DNA from: Rhynchonema sp. JSB1_4
Lineage: Eukaryota; Nematoda; Chromadorea; Monhysterida; Xyalidae
Reading direction: 5' to 3'
DNA length: 64,000 bases
Assembly: GCA_030248065.1 (NCBI GenBank)
Contig: JASAMV010005036.1
Location: 33,501 to 97,500, forward strand
How positions within the stretch are numbered: the stretch's first letter is position 1; every line of letters begins with the position of its first letter. The notes under the pieces are model-generated. The model saw only the letters and a program-made list of their open reading frames with translations. It made no database searches and was not told where the DNA came from. Shown here in pieces: positions 41,099 through 53,480 of the stretch. A program made the position numbers and the translations under genes.

Positions 41099-41689
41099 TA
41101 CACAATGACAATATTTCAGGCGAATAACCAACTGATAAGATGTGAAAAAAGGAGAAAATTACAAGTGTATGACGAACCGAATATAAGAAACCGAATCTAA
41201 CGAATAAGCAACCAGAATATCTGGTACGCAAAGGATCCATTTGAGTGCTCTGCTAAGAGATGCGCCTGTGTGTGGCTGGTGTATGTGTTGATTGAAACAT
41301 CGCAAGTAATCGTACGGTCACACAGCTTTGTACGAGGGATAGCCGGGACGGTTGAACAAAATTTATTCCTATAAACTGTCCTTCACATAGACATATCACA
41401 AACCACCAAAATCGTGATCATACGGTCCCAGGTGTACATTGGTAACTGCCGTTACCCTACAAATTGATATAAAAGGATGTTGGAGGCTGGAGCCTGGAAC
41501 ATCAGCATCCAGATGCACACCTGTTTAGCGCGGCACAGAGTTGACCACTGTCATCAGCTTGCCTACATACGCGGTGCAACAATATGTGCACAAAAATTGA
41601 TCAATGTTTACGGTTTGTTTGTGTGAACGGACTGCTCAACATTACCAGCTGTCGTGGTGCCCCAGTTCTTCAAATTCGCGGGCATCTGT

Positions 41690-44600
41690 TTACGCGCCAG
41701 CGCCGCCTTCAACGCTCGCCGCATCAAAATTGTGTTTGATAAGAAACAAATAAACGTTGATGAGAGGGTTAAGATTCGGTGGAACGTACAGCCACGGGTA
41801 GAACTCTTGAATGATTGGGTGCTCGATGGTATAGAGCCACGAAGCCAGATATGTCGGCAGCACGACCAATACCTGCGAAAAAATATGATCGCCAGTCAGA
41901 CTTGTCAAGAGATTTGTTGGCCGTTGCAAATACACAATGGCTAATAGAAGTTTCTTTAGTAAAACCCCAAATAAGCTGCTGCACACAGTGAAAAATTAGA
42001 GTGAATATTACACCCACTCAATTCTTTCGGATACATGATAATAAAATTGAAAATGGACCCTCCGACAGTAAAGTGAAACTATGTATGACCCACGTTGGCT
42101 TTTTAGGTGGAAAGATTTCCGCTCACAGCCCTCAGCGGGTTTAGGCAATAAATTGGGGTGTTTGCCACATTGTACCAGGCAATGCCAAGTGCTTTTCTCG
42201 CACATTTTTCGCAAACGACTGCTCTGGTGGTGGAACTCAAAGAAACGGTTCAGCGGAGAATTGGAGCAGAAAGCTGAGTTAAAAATTTGGTGGAAGTTGA
42301 GTGGAACATTACGTTGGATGGATACCGCAGCGCTGAAACATTTTTCGCGCACGTTGTAGTGCCTGTGTTAGTTCGTTTCCATCAAACTCAACACTCAGCT
42401 TTCCACTCATCCGTTTCGTGAGTTCCACATTACATACATATGTACTTCGAAATGCACACAGGGCAATTGTGATCACATGCGATAACGTCAGCGAATGATT
42501 TCTAGGAATGTCAAAAATGTATGTGCTCACTGATGCGCTGTGCGCTTCGGCAATCCAGTTATAGTTTCGCGATGAGAAAATCACAAGCATTGGGACTCAC
42601 CATGGTGGCCAATGTGCTCCACGCAATCCGCACGGTCATGTCCTTCTGGCGCTTCACTGCCACGCTGTTCACTTCACCGCCTTCGCCTGCTACCTGGCAT
42701 ACAGCATAAAGTCAATGAACTCATTGTTCACCGCTGGGCTCTAATAGAGTTCATGCAGCGAACGCGAGTAAACACAGAACTCGTGTCAAGACGAACGAAC
42801 GATCTTTGATTCAATCGATTTATGATTTAATTTTTTCAATCCCGCGATCGAAAAATCGATTAGTTTGTCGCCCCCGGCAGAGCATGATCTGCGTTTGTGT
42901 ATTACATATACGTATTTACTTGCTCCGCACAGAAGTTCTTTTGTTGCTTATCATTTGTCAAACTCTTGAGGTGTGTTTTATATCAGAAGTTAGGCCTGTT
43001 CCTCGGTTTGCTCGCGCGATAGCAGAGTTTGCGCAGCTAGGACTCTTCGTGAGTCTAGTGCTGTGCACAACATCTGCTTCTGAGCTCGTTTCTACTTAGA
43101 ACTCGATGGTGAATAGCCGGTGGTGACTACCGGGGAATAATCTGAGTATGTTAGTAAGCAATGAAATAAACTCATTACGCTGAGAGATCGACGGTAGACG
43201 CAAAAAGTGGCGTGACGGTTGCCCAACACTTAATTCGGCTTATTGTCACTATTCAGCGGAAGCGAAAGCTTTGTTTAAGTCACGCAAACCTTCTTGTTGT
43301 GTCGTACGTACGCCGCAAACGCGACCACATAAATGCCAATGGACGCGACGTGTCCGTACGTGAACGTGTTGAGCGAGTACTCATACAGTGTATCGCCAAT
43401 CGAGTGACGCTGCCCACAATGGTCCTCAATTTCGCCGTTGTTGCGTTTCAAATAGCTGCAAATGTACGTTGTCATATTCCCCCATAGTAGAAGTAGCTGT
43501 CGTTTGGACAAGTAGGTATACATACGGTTGATTTTGTTGTACGGGTAGTTTCAAAAACCAATTAAACCAATTAAACCAAATGGATTAAACCAAGCACACT
43601 CCATGGCCAAAAAATTGACCGAAAAAATCCTTGATTTTTTATAGTCTTTACTTCATCTGCAATTTTCTAAACAGTGCGACGTCGGACAACATCGTAATAT
43701 ATGGGACCAAACACACAATCACTTGAACCACTACGAAGTTCTGGTTACGCTTCCAGAAGCTCCATTTCTTTTAAACAACAACGGCAAAGCTCAAAAAATT
43801 GCTAAAATGGTCTGAAATTGTACATCGGCCAAAGACTTGGTTGCGTATTGCGATAATATTGTCGTGTGTTTTCGTTTAAAAGGTCATTAAATAAGCTAAA
43901 TTGTGCCAGTGTAGATCTGGCCGTGACTGTGCAATTATTGGCTTCAGTTGACTGCAAGCTACTCTATGCATTCAACCCTGCCTTCGATCTACAGTTAACA
44001 GGGTTGGAAAAAAAATTTAAGCAAGTTTTTTTTATAAAAAAAAGAATTTTAAAAAAAAGATTTTTAAGCGTCAGATTCGGGGAAATTTTTACCAAATTTG
44101 CCTGAAAAACGCGAAAAAACGCAACTTTGATTACGTCATTTCGGTGCAATCCAACAGTCCGTGCTTGATATGGACCTATGATTGCTGCTCTGTGGTATTG
44201 GTCGCACAATGACTATATGAGAATCCATCCCCATATTTTTCCTACATCGGCAAGGAGGGTTTCTGGCGATTTTTTCAAATTGAATCAGGTTTTGACAAGG
44301 AGTTATTTTCTCTTTCTTTTCCCGCTTTATTTATCGGGAGTGATCAACGTGTGTGTGCTGTATATCGATTTCACACATAAAGCATGTAACACGTGGCTAC
44401 AGTAACCCAAGCCCGAACCATTTCGGTTGCGCAGAATTCAGGGTGAAACTTCTGCACACGTGTGTTTCTCATTCTTCTCACTGATAAGCATGCAAAGTTC
44501 TTGTCAAAACCTGGTTCAATTTGAAAAAAATGCCAAATATCCGCCTTTTCAATGCAGGAAAATTAAGGGGATGGATTCTCATATAGTCATTGTGCGACCA

Positions 44601-47600
44601 ATATCAGACACAACAGTTTGTTGTCGAATAAGCAAGATTCATTCATAAGCCACTCGGAATTGAGAATATAAGCTGCAGAAATACTTGTCGGGTAGCTGAA
44701 TCAGTCGTATATGACCGACTTGATGGGGTATGACATCGAAGTGCCATGTGGGTATAGGCAATCCATCGGCTCATGGGACTTTTTATACACACAGCGCATG
44801 CAGCAGCACACGCCATTTTCTAAACAAAGCGTACACTTTGGGTGCGTGTCACACTTTGATGACTCCTTTTTAATTTGTACGATTCTCATTTGCTGCTTGC
44901 CATAACACTTTTGTGCACTGTTGAAAAAGTTGGGGATGTTTCAACGGATGACTGCAGAGAATAGACGCATTCATTGATGGTCGCAATGTAGCGTGCAGCC
45001 TGTGTGTGTTGAGTGCCATGAGTTGGCGGATTGCCTATACATGCATACTGTGTTCCATGTATCACGGGAAGGTTTAATAACATCATTTGGGGCAATTTAG
45101 GTACCAAATACATGCCCCAAAGGAGATTTTGTGAAGAAAATTTTTCGACCCTTGAGAAAAAAATGACATAAAATAGCCCCCAAAAAGGCCATTTTTGGAC
45201 GTTTTCGAACATTTTGGTCCCCGAAAAAATTTAAAAAAATTTTTTTTATTTTTCTTCAAAGACCATTTTTTTAAAAGTTAAAAAAAAATTTTGCCCAACC
45301 CTGACAGTTAACAATGACCAGCAAAATCAGTTAGCACATGGAATTTTCTTCTTAATGATATTACAGCATGACCATGCTTCCTCCATGCGCAATTCGGTGT
45401 CTCGCCAATCGGCATCATCCCTCGGTTCCTCCACAGCAGCAACCGGACGCAAGTGTGATGACGTGTGGCGGAATTGAGGGAGGTTGCTGTTCGAGTGGAA
45501 TTTCAGGGGCAGCTCCCACACACGGAACTCATACCGTCATACCATTTGGCAATTTTTGTAGTTTTGCCGCTGTTGTGGAAGGGCAACGCAACTCCTGGAA
45601 GCGAGTCCCAAATTTCTTGGTGGCTCAGGTGATCGTGCGTCTAGCCCCACATGCAGCATTACAATTTTGCCCGATAAAAATTACATGTGAAGAGAGGACT
45701 ATAAAAAGTCAAGAATTTTTTGCCCATGGAGTAGCTTTGAGTTAATCCAATAAGTCAAATTTGGTATCATTCGAAAGCAGAGACACACCAAAATATATGA
45801 TTAGTCAACAGGCATGGGTAATCAGTTTCTGTCTGACAGAGTGCTTTAAACAAAGGTTAAAAACCCAGTGAAAAATCACGTTTTGTGCGGATAAATAGCG
45901 ATCTTGAACGGGCGGAAAGCCTGCTGCAAAATATCGCACAGGAAGCATAAATTTGTGATGTGATAATCAATTCCGGCGAACGCTTTTGGAACTCCCGTGC
46001 AACACCTTTAAGAGTGTGAGGTGATAAAAATCGCAAGGTAGGTTCCGGAAAACTGAAATTTTGGATATCGATTTTTTGATGGCAAAATCAGTTCGACAAC
46101 ATTTTTAGGAACTCTCACAAAGTTTGGCGTGCCAATTACAAGTAAATCGTCAGTTATATAACTTTTAAGTTCCCCGATTTGCATTTTTTGCAAAATTTTA
46201 AAAATGAAAAAATGGGAAAAACTGGATGTGAACGCGATTAGATCTCTGCCGTTAACTGACGTAGAATGCTGAAACTAACACATCCAGAGCAGTTTTTTGT
46301 CTGCTTTTCAGTGCAGTTATAATATTTGCATGACATGGCAGATTTTCTCTACCGTTACATTTTTTAAATAATTGGTCAGAAAATGAGGGCGTTTTCGGAA
46401 ACAGTCAAATAAAAAAAGGCCTCACCACCGATTTTGTCTGTCACACCCAGAGAGAAAGCGCATAAAATTCTGGTGCGGAAGGTATAATTTTCATTGGATG
46501 TCATGAGTAATCATCAATCGAAATCGAATGATCGAAATAAAATTTTTTTTTGCTTTTTTTTCTTTTCTCAGCTTTTTTCTTTTCAGGCGCGAGTTAACCC
46601 AATGAAGGCGAATGAAATCATTAGATTCATGAGGAAAATATAACAGAAAACGACGTAAACAAAAAAACTCAGCAAAAAACGAACACATCGGGCGGTCTCG
46701 AACCCTCGCCCAACCAGCCTGCCAGCGCACAACGCGCGAATTTTCCACCACACCACTGGCCCACTGCTCAGCTGGAGCTAAAACGTGTACTTGAACCATA
46801 GCATGCGCACTGCGCAGGGCGAAGCATACCTGTAGGATTAGCGGAGCGGTCAGTAGTTAAGAGCGGAGCGGTCTGTGGCGCTCGTTGTGCAACCCCCTTT
46901 TCGGTGGCGCTCCAAGTTTTGGGTGGCGCGCGATGTTTATTCGATTTGTTTCTGTGGCGCTCTAAGTTTTTTGTGGAGCGTCAAGTTCGATTGGGCCGTT
47001 CTGGTGGCGCCCGAAGTTTTTTGTGGCGCTCCAAGTTTTCTGCGGAGCGTCATGTTTTCGGTGGCGCGCCAAGTTTTTTGGTGGAGCGCAAAGTTTTCCT
47101 CGGACTCCCGGTGTTGACCAAAACAAGCGTGGCGCCCAGAGTTTGACCAAATGTTGCGGCCGGCAAAACGAGAGGCGATCGACGTGCCCTCGACCATCTC
47201 AGTGGAGCGCCAAGTTCGGAATAACATAACTCGCTTAAAAAGGCTCCTTTCAGCATTTTGAAATCAGTTCTGGAACCGACTGGTTCATGCGTGCCTTGTA
47301 GTTTCAAACTAAGAGGTATCTCGATGCCATTGCATGCCAATACAGGAACCCAAAAAGGGACCCGATCGACCGGCGGACACCAATGACTGGGTCACCTTTG
47401 GAAGACCACCCCCTGTATATGCGCAAATGCCGAAACATTTTTGGCTGTTGTTGTCGTTGCCGGACTGAATAAAACATCGCAATTGAGCGATTGCGTGAGT
47501 GAATGTCGACTATATCCGGCCGCAACCGTCAACAACAGTAATGTGGGAGGAGCCCGATGTGCGCAAACATTGTGGGTGGAGCCTGATGTGTACAGCGTCG

Positions 47601-48219
47601 TAGTTTAACCATAGTTTCGCCCTTCCACGTATTAGTGCACACAGCGAGCGTGTGTGTATTAGTTTGTGTGCGCGTGTGTAATGCTTGATGTGCCTTGTCT
47701 GTGTGTTGAAGGTTGACAGGCAAACAAGCTGTCCATAACAAGCTTTGAAAAACAACTTTTTTCATGAACTTGATCATTAGTTTTGGGTCAATAATTACTC
47801 ATGACATCCAATCAATTTCTTATCAATAAGACCAGAATTTTCTGTACAGTTTATATGGGGGCAAACAGAACAAAAGTGATGGTGAGGCCTTTTTTGTTTT
47901 TGGCTGCTTCTGAAGCTCCCTCATTTTGTTGACTAATTTTTAAAAAGAACGCAATGTAAGAGAAAACATGGCATATCGTATGGATATCGGGGCATGCGCG
48001 GTAGCGCATGTCCCATATGGTTGTCCGGAGTTAGTGCCGGCAGCAAAAACTTTCACTGGCCAGTAATTCCACAACAAAGCACCGATGGTTTCAATATCTA
48101 ACCACAAGGTGCCTTAGGCCACCCTACATCTGCGTTCAAAATTTGACGTTGATCGGTACCGGCGCCGTGGAGTTACGGTACTCAACGCCTCTCAAAAAGT
48201 GCAAAAACGTTCTTCTTCT

Positions 48220-48259
<40 letters not shown>

Positions 48260-51200
48260 TTTTTTTCCGGCAAAATGTTCGTTCAAAACTCAGGGATGCA
48301 TCGGACGAGAAATCTGCCGCGGTACCGGGGGTTTTGAAGGTCGAGAAACTCGGTGGTGACATTGGTTTTTGGATCCAGTACTTTTCTGAGCCAGAACCAG
48401 AACTGGAACCGGAACTCAGTATTTAGCCATGCAAATAAGTCGCACAATACTGGTCTGGTCATAAAGACAGTGCGTGCGGTATATAGGTTTTCGGGGTTGA
48501 GAAATCTAATGGTGACATTGGTTTTTGAATCCGGAGCTCTTCGGAGCCAGAACCTGAACTGGAACCGGAACTCAGTATTTATCAAGCAAATAAGTCGCAC
48601 AATACTGGTCTGATCATAACGACAGTGCGTGCGGTATACAGGTTTTCGGGGTCGAGAAGTCTAATGGTGACATTGGTTTTTGAATCCGGAGCCCTTCGGA
48701 GCCAGAACCGGAACTGGAACCGGAACTCAGTATTTATCAAACAAAAAAGTCGCACAATACTGGTCTGATCATAAAGACAGTGCGTGCGGTATATAGGTTT
48801 TCGGGGTCGAGAAATCTAATGGTGACATCGGTTTTTAAATCCGGAATTTTTTGGAGGCAGAACCGGAACTAGAACCGGAACTCAAAACTGATTCACGTTA
48901 ATAAACAACATAATGCTGCCCTGATCATGAAGAAAGTGGGGGCGATATGTAGGTTTTTGGGGTCGAGAAATACAATGGCGACATTAGTTTTTGAATCCGG
49001 AGCTCTCCGGAGCCAGAACCGAAACTGGAACCGGAACTCAGTATTTATCCATGCAAATAAGTCGCACAATACTGGCCTGATCATAACGACAGTGCGTGCG
49101 GTATATAGGTTTTCGGGGTCGAGAAACCCAACGGTGGCATTGGTTTTTAAATCTGGAAGTTTCGGGAGCCAGAACCGCAACTAGAACCGGAACTCAGTAT
49201 TGATCAATGCGAATAAATAGTGTAATAGTGATCTGATCTCCAATAATGTGTCTGCTGTTTATGTTTCTGGGGTCGGGGAACCGACGGTGACATCGCTTTT
49301 TTAGCTCTGACTTGATTGAGGTGTAAAACAGTAACATGAATGCACTAAAACCACCACAAGGTGAACCTCTACATAGTGAATTCCTCTGTATAGTGAACTA
49401 ATTATCAGTGTGATCATATGTATTTTCCGTCCACCGAATGAGAAAATGCGCTTACTCGATATAAAACAAAAATACAAGAAGAAAAATGCCTGCTGTCGCG
49501 CGGCAAGAATCAGGATATGGTTCTCGGTATCATGCTGGTCGCATATAAAACACCTATACAAGATTGTTTACTCCCCAAAGTAAAAAGATATCAGTGGTTA
49601 CGCACAGGAGCAAAAGGCGACTAAAAACATCACCGAAACAGAAGAAAAGCTTATTTGCCAAAAAATGAACAGGATTTAGAAAGAGGCATTGCATTCCTTT
49701 CGAAAAGTGAATTAAAAAGCGATACGCCATCAAGGAACCATATTGCGGCCAACGCATAATCGTTTTACCCACTCTTTATGCAGTTATTGGTACGAATCGA
49801 ACCTGTGACAGCATGCCGTCGTCGCCTCATTGCGCTATTGGCCGCAATATTGTTCCTTGATGGCGTATCGCTTTTTAATTCACTTTTCGAAAGGAATGCA
49901 ATGCCTCTTTCTAAATCCTGTTCATTTTTTTGGCAAATAAGCTTTTCTTCTGTTTCGGTGATGTTTTTAGTCGCCTTTTGCTCCTGTGCGTAACCACTGA
50001 TATCTTTTTACTTTGGGGAGTCAACAATCTTGTATAGGTGTTTTATATGCGACCAGCATGATACCGAGAACCATATCCTGATTCTTGCCGCGCGACAGCA
50101 GGCATTTTTCTTCTTGTTTTTACCTGGTTGAAAAGAGCATAAAAAACTGCATTAAACGTTGACACTTTCATTAAATTATACCAATTAAGTAACGAATGGC
50201 AGCTCTCAAAACATGTACTTGGTTCATTTTTTGGGTTTCACAAAGTCGTCGACCTGTCCACTTGAATAGGCTCCTAGCTACTTAAAGCTTAGGGGTTGGT
50301 AACTGAAATTTTGTGTGGGTGTTAGTGAATGTACCAGTCAACTTTTTTTGTCCAATATGAGCGAAATCTATTTTTTTCCGATTTGTGGACCAGTTTCCCA
50401 CACGCCTTGCGAAAATTGCAACCATATACTGTTAAGTAAACGGTACCCGCAAACGCGTATTACCTGCTAACGATCGCAGCAATTTCGAACAGCAGTCCGT
50501 GCACATATACAATGCCGACTGCAGCATATGCCAACATCGGTCCCTTACTGATGTACCTGATGTGCAAGATACAGTTTGTCTGTGAACTAAAATTAGTCAT
50601 CATGGTATTGTTCCTTGTGAGCACACATATTGCGTAAAGACTAGTCGCCGGTTTCGGACCGCTTACAACAGGGCACGGCCGGTCATTGTTAGAGACGATC
50701 GTGCCCCTGTTGTAAGGCGTTACGGGCCGAAACGCCCACTGAAACGTTCACTGATCGCAAGGCAACCAAGTCAAATAGCAAAAATCAGTTTTCCTATAAG
50801 TCCATCATCAACTGACCACATCGTAAAAGCGGTGATCATGAGTCGATCCAGACTGAGCACGCAGAGCATCAGCCCAGCGGTCGGGTAGAACAGACCCCAA
50901 AGCAGATTGTGCGGGAACCAGGTGCATCCCCATGATGTCAGGCCAAGCTGGATTACCAAGTGATTACCGACAATTTTTTACGAAATAGTATGGCAAGAGA
51001 CGTAAAAATTTTGCCCAAGATATAATGAAAAACGTCTGCTCATGTCCCGTTCCCAAATTTCGCACGTCTTACACATACCCCTCAAACCCAAATTGGAACC
51101 AAGAACAAGAGCTCACGAAGCTTTCATCATGCTGTTTTTGTGCGCTGAGAGAGGCATTGCTCAAACTGGCTACGGGTCGGTCAAAGGGTTGTGCAGCGTG

Positions 51201-52703
51201 TTTTTGGTTCCCCGTTTCGACCGGTTCTCGCAGACTGGCGGTGCACCAGGTCATCGTTAGTGCGAATGCAACAGACGGACACGTGACCCCCAAAAGACGC
51301 TAGCTGGTATTATGAGCGCGTAAGACACCACTGCTCACAAGGTCGTCAGCAGGTGCACAAGACACTCACCTGGTTGGATGCCAGTCCATACAAGTAGGTA
51401 CGCGGTATCCGCCAAACCCCAGCGGCAACGAACGCCAGCCCGTTGAATGCGTCCGCGAAGGCAATTGCTGCAGTTGAAAAAACGAATGCTGCTCGCACTT
51501 TTAAAAGCTTAGTTAATATGGAATTTAAAAGCTGGCTTTCCGCAGTTGTTGGCTGAATATGAGAGGCATCTGGACAAGCGATGACCAGCTTACCGGAGTT
51601 TTTCACTCAAAGCACCGGAAGTTCTAACCGGAAATTGGTGGAAACAGACCACACACCAAACAGAAAAAATTCTGTTAGAGCTCCCTGGGGGCTTTAAGTG
51701 GAAGCGTTTCCACTTACAGCCCTCGGGGTCTCCAACTGGAAAATTTTCCACTGATGGCTTTTAGATACGGGGGAATGGGCTGTAAGTGGAAAACTCGTTT
51801 AGTTTTGAGCTTAAGCTTAGGCTCAGGTAATTGTGGCATATTCATGCAGTGGTTTTCTTGAAAAAAATTTAATTAAAAAAGTTTTTTTAAGAAATTAGTT
51901 CCAAAAGTTAAAATAATTTTTTATTATATCAAAATTCCAAAATTTCTCTATTTTTTGCTCTAAAAGTGCTATTTTTGCATAAAACTTGCTACTGTTGACA
52001 TCACCTGGCCCTACCATGGGTGTATTGGGTGCCATAATCGTTGTTTTGTGGCATCTGGACATAGTGAACTCAGTAACGGGCCTCTCATATGACTACAGAC
52101 GTGCATGTGACTGGGTGGGCATTTATATTTGTCCATGTTCCAGACCCGAAAGGAGTGATTCGATGTAATATTCACCTCTAATTTCACACTATGTGTAGCT
52201 TATTTGTATTGGTCGTGTACCTTGACGCAACATTTCACCCAAAATTCCCATCCCGAACATCAGAAAGCCATACCATCACACCCGCACCACCTGGGAAGGG
52301 TACGGGTGTGTACCTGACTATGGTTGGTACTTATCAACCACTGGATAGCATGGTTTACATATCACCTGTGCATTTTTTTACTTAAAAAAATTTAAATTTA
52401 AAAAGAAATTTTGCTAACCACTGTATGCATGTATGAGCCCTACTTTTGTGGGTTGGCCTATTTCGACGCTGTTTCTTTTTGTCCAAGCCAGTCTTGCTCA
52501 ATGACCCCCTGCCGTCCAACTGACGACAGCAGCAACCAACCGGCGATAGCGACAAATTCCTTTTTTGTGCGCAACGCTCTGTGATAGGCAATCGACCAGA
52601 ATAGTGCCCAGTCACCGATGAACATGAGTGCACCCGTGAGCACATACGCGACCGCTCGCAGCTGCAACGATTGATAAATCAGCAAATGATCAAGTGGGAG
52701 CAT
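41690..52703 (-). CDS. Rhodopsin-type GPCR, nematode SRSX-like, copy 1
   Basis: Seven exons: 52703 (or 52661)-52541, 51467-51370, 50947-50813, 50579-50464, 43455-43290, 42693-42601 and 41872-41690, all in phase, giving about 317 residues if the ATG at 52703 is used. They carry the seven membrane segments in order. TM3 has the disulphide Cys (WGCTW) and LSLDRL in place of DRY. The second extracellular loop Cys is in the EDHC stretch. TM5 is HVASIGIYVVAFAAYV. Loop 3 is basic (VAVKRQKDM). TM7 holds NPLIN in place of NPxxY. This fits nematode chemoreceptor-type GPCRs; the ligand is unknown. The C-terminal tail has one extra T (AATTTTGATG against AAATTGATG in copy 2), which shifts the frame and stops after about 14 new residues, losing the basic helix-8 region. 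A polyadenylation signal (AATAAA, minus strand) is near 41369. The TM4/TM5 intron is 7.0 kb. Confidence 0.85.
43999..45303. mobile_element. hAT-like element, CAGGGTTG family, target duplication ACAGTTAA
   Basis: It starts CAGGGTTGGAAAA, ends CCCAACCCTG, and is flanked exactly by ACAGTTAA (43991-43998 and 45304-45311). It lies in the 7-kb GPCR intron. A TTGGTCGCAC element (44198-44601) is inserted inside it; the sister copy at 59577-60218 lacks that insertion. Confidence 0.9.
44198..44601. mobile_element. TTGGTCGCAC-family element nested in hAT-like element, TA duplication
   Basis: It starts TTGGTCGCACAATGACTATA and ends with the inverse. The empty site in the sister element at about 59827-59840 (GTGGTATCAGACAC) shows only TA was duplicated, so insertion was Tc1/mariner-like. 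Confidence 0.9.
45304..46370. other. GPCR intron sequence, no element resolved
   Basis: A minus-strand open stretch ending at a stop near 45327 (acidic, ..EEPRDDADWRDTELRMEE..) and an overlapping plus-strand frame (45368-45745) have no splice partners or domains; they are not called. Confidence 0.35.
46690..46770 (-). other. tRNA-like stretch (possible SINE head)
   Basis: The minus strand reads GGCCAGTGGTGTGGTGG then, about 35 bases on, GGTTCGAGACC, matching pol III A-box-like and B-box strings. The stems do not pair well enough for a tRNA gene. Confidence 0.3.
46855..47225 (+). repeat. Degenerate GC-rich minisatellite (GTGGCGCTCCAAGTTTT)
   Basis: About twelve imperfect units of the form GTGG(C/A)GCGCCAAGTTTTTTG or GAGCGTCAAGTTTT follow one another. 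They create artefactual open frames on both strands. Confidence 0.75.
48211..48263 (+). repeat. (CTTT)n microsatellite
   Basis: TTC/CTT repeats pass into about ten CTTT units and a T-run. Confidence 0.95.
48326..49300 (+). repeat. Minisatellite, ~155-bp unit, about six copies
   Basis: The GGTTTTCGGGGT anchor occurs near 48330, 48486, 48641, 48797, 48951, 49107 and 49261, spacing 154-156. Each unit also carries GGTGACATTGGTTTTTGAATC, AGCCAGAACCGGAACTGGAA and GTCGCACAATACTGGTCTG. The unit is not a multiple of three, so the open frames across it are not a repeat protein. First and last units are the most diverged. Confidence 0.92.
49475..50120. repeat. Long near-perfect palindrome (foldback)
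   Basis: Arms 49475-49756 and 49833-50120 are inverted copies with only a few mismatches (outer ends CAAGAAGAAAAATGCCTGC, inner ends CGCCATCAAGGAAC), with a loop of about 75 bases. It lies in the GPCR copy 1 TM4/TM5 intron. The high arm identity suggests a recent foldback or strong gene conversion. Confidence 0.85.
51847..52423. mobile_element. hAT-like element, CAGTGGTT family, in GPCR copy 1 intron
   Basis: It starts CAGTGGTTTTCTTG, ends CTAACCACTG, and the core matches 38841-39555. Flanks TATTCATG and TATGCATG agree at 7 of 8 bases. Confidence 0.8.
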
Positions 52704-53024
52704 TTTGTGTTGCGGGTGCTTGTTTGTGTGCTGTGATGCGCGTTACGATACCCTTTATTGTGGGACGAAGGCAACCATGCAGCATAACCGTAATGTAGCT
52801 TAGGATTGTATTGCGCGACGAGACAAGACATGTTTAAACTGTAAACACGGTTTACAAAACGCAATTAACACAACCTTCCTCAAAAGTTTTCCGCCGAGTA
52901 ATGCGGGTTCAGCTTCGGGGCTGCGTTTCATGCCCATTCAATCTCCAGATCGATCCCGACGTTTACTTCTCGGCATCATTTTATCAGCGGGGTTCGGATC
53001 CATTGGTTATAAGGAGAGTAAGAC

Positions 53025-53480
53025 ATGGATGAAATGCGTCCACCAACCAATGCTGAAATATCGTACGCGCCAAAGACATCCGATTCATTGCTGTCAGAAG
53101 TGGTCCAATTGGCGTGCGTAGAGTTGACCAGCATTGTTTGTGTTCAAACGGTGTGCTCCGGAGTTTACTGACAAATTTGCTACACCTTACAACTGCAGTC
53201 AATCTTCCATAAACACCGTATCCATGGAAAAACATTGATCAAGGAATGGCCAATTTCAGGCGTGCTGCGAACATGACAGAGGCTGCCAGGCTACCGTATA
53301 CCACCCGCAGTGCAATCTGGCATCAAGCCAACACACTGCTTGAAAGTTCGCAGGTCTAATGTGGTTTGGATGATTATCAGTTTTGCGTGTCAACACGCAC
53401 AGCTGCTGAACAAAACCGCAGCTCACACGCACCACTATCACGCACGAAGCAAATACAGCCTGAGCGACATCAAACTTGGT
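53025..53480 (+). other. Conserved block upstream of GPCR copy 1 (possible exons)
   Basis: A 48-codon plus-strand frame (53025-53171) shares AEISY.PKT...LLSE with a frame at 62455-62652 in block B, and many differences fall at third codon positions. Following TTTCAG-preceded stretches (53261-53360, 53382-53480) are also matched in block B (62790 onward). Exon joins do not keep phase in both copies, so this may be a broken gene, a conserved non-coding element, or part of a divergent gene. Confidence 0.3.

Larger units (their letters stand above)
46372..47950. repeat. 1.6-kb inverted-repeat element in the GPCR intron
   Basis: Left arm 46372-46520 (AAAATGAGGGCGTTTTCGGAAAC..., AAAAAGGCCTCACCA, CATTGGATGTCATGAGTAAT) matches the right arm 47790-47950 in inverse at moderate identity. 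Between them lie a tRNA-like stretch (46690-46770) and a degenerate minisatellite (46855-47225). Confidence 0.6.

Noticed and set aside
46875..47340. Overlapping frames with FGGA/KFF repeats
   Set aside because: Product of the degenerate GTGGCGCTCCAAGTTTT array; no stable reading frame.
48283..49184. Open frames with repeated FESGALRSQNRNWNRNSVF-like segments on both strands
   Set aside because: The DNA unit is about 155 bp, not a multiple of three, so the frame cannot be kept; it is a minisatellite.
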